Assembly (NCBI GenBank): GCA_017407725.1
Contig: JAFQWB010000128.1
Location: 1-17,164 of the forward strand
Reading direction: 5' to 3'
Source of the DNA: Clostridia bacterium
Lineage (GTDB): Bacteria; Bacillota_A; Clostridia; Oscillospirales; CAG-272
Length of the DNA: 17,164 nt
This document shows positions 12,343-17,164 of this stretch, piece by piece. The notes under the pieces were generated by a model. That model was not told the DNA's origin and did no database searches. It was given only the letters and a program-made list of their open reading frames with translations. Positions within the stretch are counted from its first letter, which is position 1; each line of letters opens with the position of its first letter. The position numbers and the translations under genes were made by a program.

Positions 12343-15168
12343 ATGGAAAGTAAAAAAATAAGCATACGAGGTGCAAGAGTCAACAATCTTGACAATCTTT
12401 CGGTAGATATTCCGAGAGACAAGCTTGTTATCGTCACGGGAATTTCGGGATCGGGAAAATCCTCTCTTGCATTCGATACCGTATATGCAGAGGGATACAG
12501 AAGATTCGTTGAGTCGCTCTCTTCCTATGCGAGAATGTTTCTCGGGCAGTCTACAAAGCCCGACGTCGACTCGATAGAGGGTCTTTCTCCCTGCATTTCG
12601 ATAGATCAGAAAACAACCTCAAAAAATCCCCGTTCCACGGTCGGAACGGTAACCGAAATATACGATTATTTAAGACTTCTTTATTCAAAGGTGGGTATTC
12701 CCCACTGTCCTGTTTGCGGAAAGGCAATACAAAGACAGAACATAGATACAGTCCTTGACAAAATACTTTCTCTGCCCGAAAAAACAAGGATAATGGTTGC
12801 ATCACCCGTTGTCAGAAGGCAGAAGGGTACGCACAAAAAGGTCTTTGAGGAAGCAAGAAAAAAGGGCTTTGTCAGAGTAAGAGTAAACGGAAGCCTTTAC
12901 GATGCCTCTGAAGAGGTTGAGCTTGACAAAAACCTTCGACACAATCTTGACATCATAGTTGACAGACTTGTTATAAAGGACGGAATAAGATCAAGACTTT
13001 CGGACTCGGTAGAGACCGCTCTTCAGCTTGCCGACGGCAATCTCAAGATAGTTGTCCTCGACGATCCTGAGTATGAGCTTGATTTTTCAATGAATTACGC
13101 GTGCGAGGAGCACGGTATTTCATTTGGGGAGCTTTCAATAAGATCCTTCTCGTTCAACACCCCTCTCGGCGCGTGTCCCAAATGCTCGGGAATCGGATCT
13201 CTTTCCGTAATCTCGCCCGAGAAGATACTTCCCGATCTCTCTCTTTCCTTAAGAAAGGGCGCAATTCAGGTAAACGGCTTCAAGAGCCTTGAAGAGGACA
13301 GCTGGAACGGTCCTGTTTTTTCGGAGGTATTAAAGCCTTTCGGTGTAACTCTTGATACTCCCCTTTGCGAATATCCGGAAAAGGCAATGGACACCCTTCT
13401 TTACGGCACGGGAGACAAGCTTTACACCTTCACAAGATATTTTGAAAAGAGAGCATCTCACCAGACAACGACCTTTGAGGGCATTCTTGCGATAATTCAG
13501 AAGCGCGCTATGGCAGGCCCGTTCGGTGACTACTATTCCGAATTCTACTCTGATGCACCCTGCCCCGAATGTGACGGCGCTCGCCTTAAAAAGGAAATGC
13601 TGAGCGTTACAGTCGGTGAAAAGAACATTTACGAGCTTTGCTCAATGCAGATAAAGGATGCGCTTGATTTTATAAATTCACTCTCCTTCACATCCGAAGA
13701 AGAGACAATAACAAGAGAGATAATAAAGGAGCTCAGAGAAAGACTCGGATTCCTTATCGCTGTCGGACTTGAATATCTTACTCTTGCAAGAAAATCATCC
13801 ACCCTTTCGGGTGGAGAAGCGCAGAGAATAAGACTTGCGACTCAGATCGGATCATCGCTTGTCGGCGTAACCTATATACTTGACGAGCCATCTATCGGTC
13901 TTCATCAGAGAGACAATTCAAAGCTTATCTCGACTCTTAAGATGCTCAGAGATCTCGGAAACACGGTTATCGTTGTTGAACACGACGAGGAAACCATGCT
14001 TGAATCGGACTATATAATCGATATAGGTCCGGGGGCAGGTATTCACGGCGGCAAGGTAGTTGCCAAGGGTACGCCCAAGGAGGTAATGAAAAACAAAAAC
14101 TCTATTACCGGTGCATACCTTTCGGGCGATATGAAAATAGAAATACCGAAGACCAGATCCAAGGGTAACGGAAAAGTCCTTACCGTTTACGGTGCTGCCG
14201 AAAACAATCTTAAGAATATTGACGTATCCTTCCCTCTTGGTGAGCTTGTCTGTGTTACGGGTGTTTCGGGAAGCGGAAAAAGCTCTCTTGTAAACTCGAT
14301 ACTTCACAACGTGCTTTCAAGAAAGCTCAACCGTGCATACACTCTTCCCGGAAAATACAGAGCTATAGACGGTATTGAGCATCTTGACAAGGTAATCACC
14401 ATAGACCAATCTCCCATAGGAAGAACTCCCAGATCGAATCCCGCAACCTACACAGGACTCTTCTCCGATATAAGAAACCTCTTCGCTATGCTTCCCGAAG
14501 CAAAGGCGAAGGGATACACGAGCGGTCGATTCTCCTTCAACGTCAAGGGTGGCCGCTGTGAAGCGTGTGAGGGCGACGGTGTAAAGTGTATTGAGATGCA
14601 GTTTCTTCCCGACGTTTACGTTACCTGCGACACCTGCAAGGGCAAGAGATATAACAGAGAAACGCTTGAAGTCAAATACCGCGGCAAGAGCATTGCCGAC
14701 GTTCTTGATATGACTATCGAAGAGGCAATGTATTTCTTCGAAAGCGTTCCGAAGCTTTATTCAAGACTTAAGACGATGTATGAGGTCGGACTTGGATTCA
14801 TGAAGCTCGGACAGTCCTCAACAACTCTTTCGGGCGGTGAAGCTCAAAGAGTAAAGCTTGCAACAGAGCTTTCAAAGCGCTCGACAGGAAAAACGATGTA
14901 TATTCTTGACGAGCCTACTACCGGTCTTCACACCGACGACGTTAAAAAGCTTATCAAGATGCTCAGACTTCTTGCTGATGACGGAAACTCGGTAATAGTT
15001 ATCGAGCACAATCTCGATCTTATCAAAACAGCCGATTATATTATCGACCTCGGTCCCGAGGGCGGTGACAAGGGTGGCACTATTGTGGCGCAAGGTACTC
15101 CTGAGGAGGTAGCCCTCTGCGAGAATTCCTACACCGGACAGTATCTGAAAAAGTATCTTTCAAAATAA
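12343..15168 (+). CDS. uvrA: Excinuclease ABC subunit A
   Basis: 941 aa, normal length. UvrA is the dimeric ABC-type ATPase that finds bulky DNA lesions and hands them to UvrB. Two ABC modules are complete: Walker A GISGSGKS at 33-40 and GVSGSGKSS near 640, with signature motifs LSGGEAQR near 488 and near 829, each followed by an ILDEP Walker B. The C-terminal zinc finger (CEAC ... CDTC, about 738-765) is intact. The first zinc site has CEEH in place of CxxC, then CPKC, giving Cys3His ligands; this Cys-to-His change is tolerated in related Clostridia as far as I recall. AAAGGAT is the ribosome binding site, 11 bp after uvrB. A hairpin terminator follows directly. Leucine is mostly CTT and arginine mostly AGA, the typical usage of the right-hand part of the window. 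Confidence 0.98.
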   Translation: MESKKISIRGARVNNLDNLSVDIPRDKLVIVTGISGSGKSSLAFDTVYAEGYRRFVESLSSYARMFLGQSTKPDVDSIEGLSPCISIDQKTTSKNPRSTVGTVTEIYDYLRLLYSKVGIPHCPVCGKAIQRQNIDTVLDKILSLPEKTRIMVASPVVRRQKGTHKKVFEEARKKGFVRVRVNGSLYDASEEVELDKNLRHNLDIIVDRLVIKDGIRSRLSDSVETALQLADGNLKIVVLDDPEYELDFSMNYACEEHGISFGELSIRSFSFNTPLGACPKCSGIGSLSVISPEKILPDLSLSLRKGAIQVNGFKSLEEDSWNGPVFSEVLKPFGVTLDTPLCEYPEKAMDTLLYGTGDKLYTFTRYFEKRASHQTTTFEGILAIIQKRAMAGPFGDYYSEFYSDAPCPECDGARLKKEMLSVTVGEKNIYELCSMQIKDALDFINSLSFTSEEETITREIIKELRERLGFLIAVGLEYLTLARKSSTLSGGEAQRIRLATQIGSSLVGVTYILDEPSIGLHQRDNSKLISTLKMLRDLGNTVIVVEHDEETMLESDYIIDIGPGAGIHGGKVVAKGTPKEVMKNKNSITGAYLSGDMKIEIPKTRSKGNGKVLTVYGAAENNLKNIDVSFPLGELVCVTGVSGSGKSSLVNSILHNVLSRKLNRAYTLPGKYRAIDGIEHLDKVITIDQSPIGRTPRSNPATYTGLFSDIRNLFAMLPEAKAKGYTSGRFSFNVKGGRCEACEGDGVKCIEMQFLPDVYVTCDTCKGKRYNRETLEVKYRGKSIADVLDMTIEEAMYFFESVPKLYSRLKTMYEVGLGFMKLGQSSTTLSGGEAQRVKLATELSKRSTGKTMYILDEPTTGLHTDDVKKLIKMLRLLADDGNSVIVIEHNLDLIKTADYIIDLGPEGGDKGGTIVAQGTPEEVALCENSYTGQYLKKYLSK

Positions 15169-15169
15169 T

Positions 15170-15205
15170 AAAAAAGACAGAGAATGAATTTTCTCTGTCT
15201 TTTTT
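15170..15205. terminator. Bidirectional terminator after uvrA
   Basis: AAAAAAGACAGAGAA (15170-15184) pairs with TTCTCTGTCTTTTTT (15191-15205) around a six-base loop. It starts 1 bp after the uvrA stop and ends 1 bp before the stop of the convergent membrane gene at 15207, so it can end transcription from both sides. Confidence 0.92.
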
Positions 15206-15206
15206 G

Positions 15207-16106
15207 TTATTTTGAGGCATCTATGCCGCGCTCTTTCCAAGCTTCATATGAAGAAAGAACCGAAATCATAGAATCGTAAAATTCGGTCGCATCCTCTGTA
15301 TAAAGAAGCACACCTGCGCTATAGCCTCTCACGCCCGTGAAGACGAGAGAGAGTATTTTGACAAGTCCGTATACAAGTGCTCCTGCGCTTGGCGATACGG
15401 CAATATCTATCGCCACCGACACTACTATCAGAGTGGTAAGCGCAATATACAAAAGTCCGAGGGTGTTTCTTTTTCTCTGCGACCTCTCTATGGTCGACGG
15501 CACGGGAGATCTTGATCTTTTTCCTCTTGAGCTCATTATCATCTCGGGCACAAGCTTTATAGGCTTCATTCTCAGCGCCCTTCTGAGAGCAAATTTCTGC
15601 CTTAGTGAAAGCGAGGAATATATTTTTTCATATTCCTCGCTCCCGCTCGCTTTTCTTTTGATGACAGAAAAGGCGCTCGGAAGAAAATATTCTTCAAATA
15701 CCGAATAGCTTATTCCGTATCCTGCAAGATAGACCTCTCTTGAAAGCCTCAGCTCCTCATCTTTGTAGCACGAGCAGAATCTGTAAAGCGATGACAGCTC
15801 TTCACCTCGGAATTTATCGGTCAATTCGAGATATTTCCTTCGCTTTGAGATGTATTCGCTATCCTCCCTTCCCGCTCTCATTCCGTTTTCATTCATAGAA
15901 AGATACATCATCCAGAATATGAGCATAAGAAGGACTCCCTCGGCAACAAAGCTCACCGTCATTATATCTCCCACCGTGACGTCGGTGAAGATCAGCGCGG
16001 CTGTTATAACAACCGTCAGGGCGGCAATAAGGCTCGGAAATGCAGAATTACTTCTCTTTTCTTCGCCGCTCGTCTGATTATAAGCTCCATACCATTTATT
16101 ATTCAT
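15207..16106 (-). CDS. Membrane protein with about four helices, family not recognised
   Basis: 299 aa. Two hydrophobic segments lie near the N-terminus (about residues 26-42 and 47-69: LIAALTVVITAALIF and FVAEGVLLMLIFWMMYL), and two near the C-terminus (about 217-236 and 243-260). Between them is a large cytoplasmic-type, highly charged loop of about 145 residues, including KRRKYLELTDKFRG, EEYFLPSAFSVIKRK and a basic stretch SRGKRSRSPVPS before the third helix. The topology (pair, soluble domain, pair) fits a signalling or scaffold protein, but no known motif is visible. Its ATG overlaps the end of the preceding gene by 8 nt, so translation is probably coupled. It is the last gene of a three-gene overlapping operon and ends in the terminator shared with uvrA. 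Confidence 0.75.
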   Translation of the reverse strand: MNNKWYGAYNQTSGEEKRSNSAFPSLIAALTVVITAALIFTDVTVGDIMTVSFVAEGVLLMLIFWMMYLSMNENGMRAGREDSEYISKRRKYLELTDKFRGEELSSLYRFCSCYKDEELRLSREVYLAGYGISYSVFEEYFLPSAFSVIKRKASGSEEYEKIYSSLSLRQKFALRRALRMKPIKLVPEMIMSSRGKRSRSPVPSTIERSQRKRNTLGLLYIALTTLIVVSVAIDIAVSPSAGALVYGLVKILSLVFTGVRGYSAGVLLYTEDATEFYDSMISVLSSYEAWKERGIDASK

Positions 16107-16500
16107 TTTCGCTCACTCCTCTGCCGTTATCAGAGTAGCGGGAAGCAAGCACAAAAAATACCGCACCTACAAGATTGCCTGCAAAGCCCGCAAACGAGAT
16201 GAGAATAAGGCTGTCGATGAGATTCTTTACGCTGATGAAAAGAAAGGTCATTATCCCCCACATAATAAAAGCTGCGGGTGATCTGAGTCTTGCAAGTATG
16301 GCTCTCCAAAGCGGCGTGAATGCCACAGACAGAAGAAAAAGCGTGCTCGCAGAAAGTACTATTCCCGATGCGAGTGCCGAGTTTCCCTTCTCAACCCAGA
16401 GCGGAAACTCGGATATTATCACCGCCGCGGCAGGAAGGATGCAGAAAATCATACCCGTAAAATAAAGAAGTCTGTGCTTAGCTTTTTTACTCAACTTCAT
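16099..16500 (-). CDS. Small four-helix membrane protein, family not recognised
   Basis: 133 aa, almost entirely hydrophobic. Four membrane segments are visible: about residues 11-29 (LYFTGMIFCILPAAAVII), 40-61, 76-91 and 94-119. Helix 2 is followed by TPLWRAILARLR, which suggests a positive inside loop. The N-terminus is basic (MKLSKKAKHR), the C-terminus acidic and hydrophilic. The size and helix count resemble holins or small accessory subunits, but no signature supports either. The start overlaps the upstream gene by 14 nt and the end overlaps the downstream gene by 8 nt, so the three products are likely made in fixed ratio and may form one complex. Confidence 0.72.
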   Translation of the reverse strand: MKLSKKAKHRLLYFTGMIFCILPAAAVIISEFPLWVEKGNSALASGIVLSASTLFLLSVAFTPLWRAILARLRSPAAFIMWGIMTFLFISVKNLIDSLILISFAGFAGNLVGAVFFVLASRYSDNGRGVSENE

Positions 16501-17164
16501 CGCCCTTTTCCGAAAGCTTATTTATTTCGTTCTTGCTTTTTATAAACTCCTTTGAAAGCTCGTCCTTTTTCCACTGAGGAAGAGCCGAGCTTTCTATAAG
16601 CCTGTCGAACATTTCGCTCTGGAACTCCATGACGCTTTTAACTACCTCTCGTTCCTTCGACGCCCTTTCAAGCTCAGAGAGAAGTCTGTCGATCTTTTTA
16701 TTTGTGCTCTCTATCATGCGGTTTATCGACTCGCTGCACCCTGCAATGCTATCGCTTCTGTCAGACATAAGCGTGAGCTTCTCTTCTGCCCTTTCAATAA
16801 ACGCTTCGTTTTTGCGCTCTTCCATGCTTACCGTTTCGGAAAGTCTTGCCATTCCGCCCGATATCATCGGAAGCACCGACGATCTCATTATTATACATAT
16901 GACAGCGCTTAAAATAACGCCTGCCGCCGAAAGTATCTCGGGAAGATTTTTCTTTATCTCGTGAATTATGTAAGCGGCAAAGGATATTTCCTCTTCGCCG
17001 TCATTCACCTCGATATCTGACGTATCACCGTTATGAACCGCATCTATAAGCGCATTGTAATGATTGGCTATAAGCTTTGGCAGCTTATCGTAAGCCGCCT
17101 TGACCTCTTTCGGTGTAAGTCCTCCGCTTCCGTAAAGGGATGCGGAGGAGGGTCTGTCGGCGAG
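16487..17164 (-). CDS. Single-pass coiled-coil membrane protein, cut at the window edge
   Basis: The frame is open to the window edge, giving at least 225 residues; a start inside the window (GTG at 17006-17008) would give 173 aa, but nothing forces it. The N-terminal visible part includes GSGGLTPKEVKAAYDKLPKL and NALIDAV, a pattern I have seen in minor phage-structural proteins, although this is from memory and weak. One membrane helix follows (LPEILSAAGVILSAVICIIM, residues about 76-95 of the visible part), then a long helical, heptad-rich, highly charged region of about 110 residues (ERKNEAFIERAEEKLTLM and on) to the end. Sided placement in the membrane is not clear. It is the first visible gene of a three-gene overlapping operon with two multi-pass membrane proteins. 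Confidence 0.7.
   Translation of the reverse strand, partial: LADRPSSASLYGSGGLTPKEVKAAYDKLPKLIANHYNALIDAVHNGDTSDIEVNDGEEEISFAAYIIHEIKKNLPEILSAAGVILSAVICIIMRSSVLPMISGGMARLSETVSMEERKNEAFIERAEEKLTLMSDRSDSIAGCSESINRMIESTNKKIDRLLSELERASKEREVVKSVMEFQSEMFDRLIESSALPQWKKDELSKEFIKSKNEINKLSEKGDEVE

Noticed and set aside
11494..12437. Minus-strand ORFs inside uvrB and uvrA
   Set aside because: They are antisense shadows of highly conserved repair genes and have biased Ser/Arg composition.
15850..16964. Plus-strand ORFs opposite the membrane operon
   Set aside because: Each is antisense to a frame with clear membrane-helix or coiled-coil character and overlapping start/stop coupling; none has its own ribosome binding site.

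Overview
The window looks like chromosomal DNA of an endospore-forming Clostridia lineage, probably gut-associated. The evidence is a YunB-type sporulation protein, Gram-positive lipoproteins with short AGGAGG-class ribosome binding sites, sigma-A-like promoters, compact intrinsic terminators, and Firmicutes-type UvrB and UvrA. The anchors are uvrB-uvrA (10337-15168); most of the rest is accessory. I see no rRNA, tRNA, CRISPR array or intact insertion sequence.

Left region (1-2548): a secreted carbohydrate-active gene on the minus strand (signal peptide, CBM35/6-like module, then a GH36/melibiase-like enzyme that runs off the window) is split by one in-frame TAG at 981-983. A divergent AraC-family regulator (1769-2548) shares a 320-bp control region with it. 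That region holds two nearly identical tandem promoters and TGTTGCA repeats, two of them 21 bp apart. This block is richer in G+C and uses CTG/CTC leucine codons, unlike the CTT- and AGA-rich genes to the right, so it may be of foreign origin.

Region 2549-4550: a near-consensus promoter reads into a strong terminator with an alternative pairing (an attenuator-like leader), then a 23-codon ORF. Three plus-strand genes follow: a small lipoprotein, an SdpI-like membrane protein and a Thr-rich lipoprotein with Cys pairs. The last two are each broken by what looks like the loss of one base in a homopolymer (T6 and A6), and each is restored by adding one base.

Region 4554-9450: a cytoplasmic double beta-propeller of sialidase fold (minus), a small helical-bundle protein (plus), and a minus-strand operon of a GT2 glycosyltransferase followed by two paralogous lipoproteins. 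Perfect hairpins at the convergent gene ends serve as bidirectional terminators.

Region 9609-15168: yunB (TTG start), then the uvrB-uvrA excision-repair operon with its own extended -10 promoter and terminator. I see no LexA box of the Firmicutes type in front of it.

Right edge (15207-17164): an unrecognised minus-strand operon of three overlapping membrane-protein genes. The most upstream is cut by the window edge; it has one membrane segment and a long predicted coiled coil. This is the best candidate here for an undescribed multi-component system, but nothing in the sequence fixes its function.
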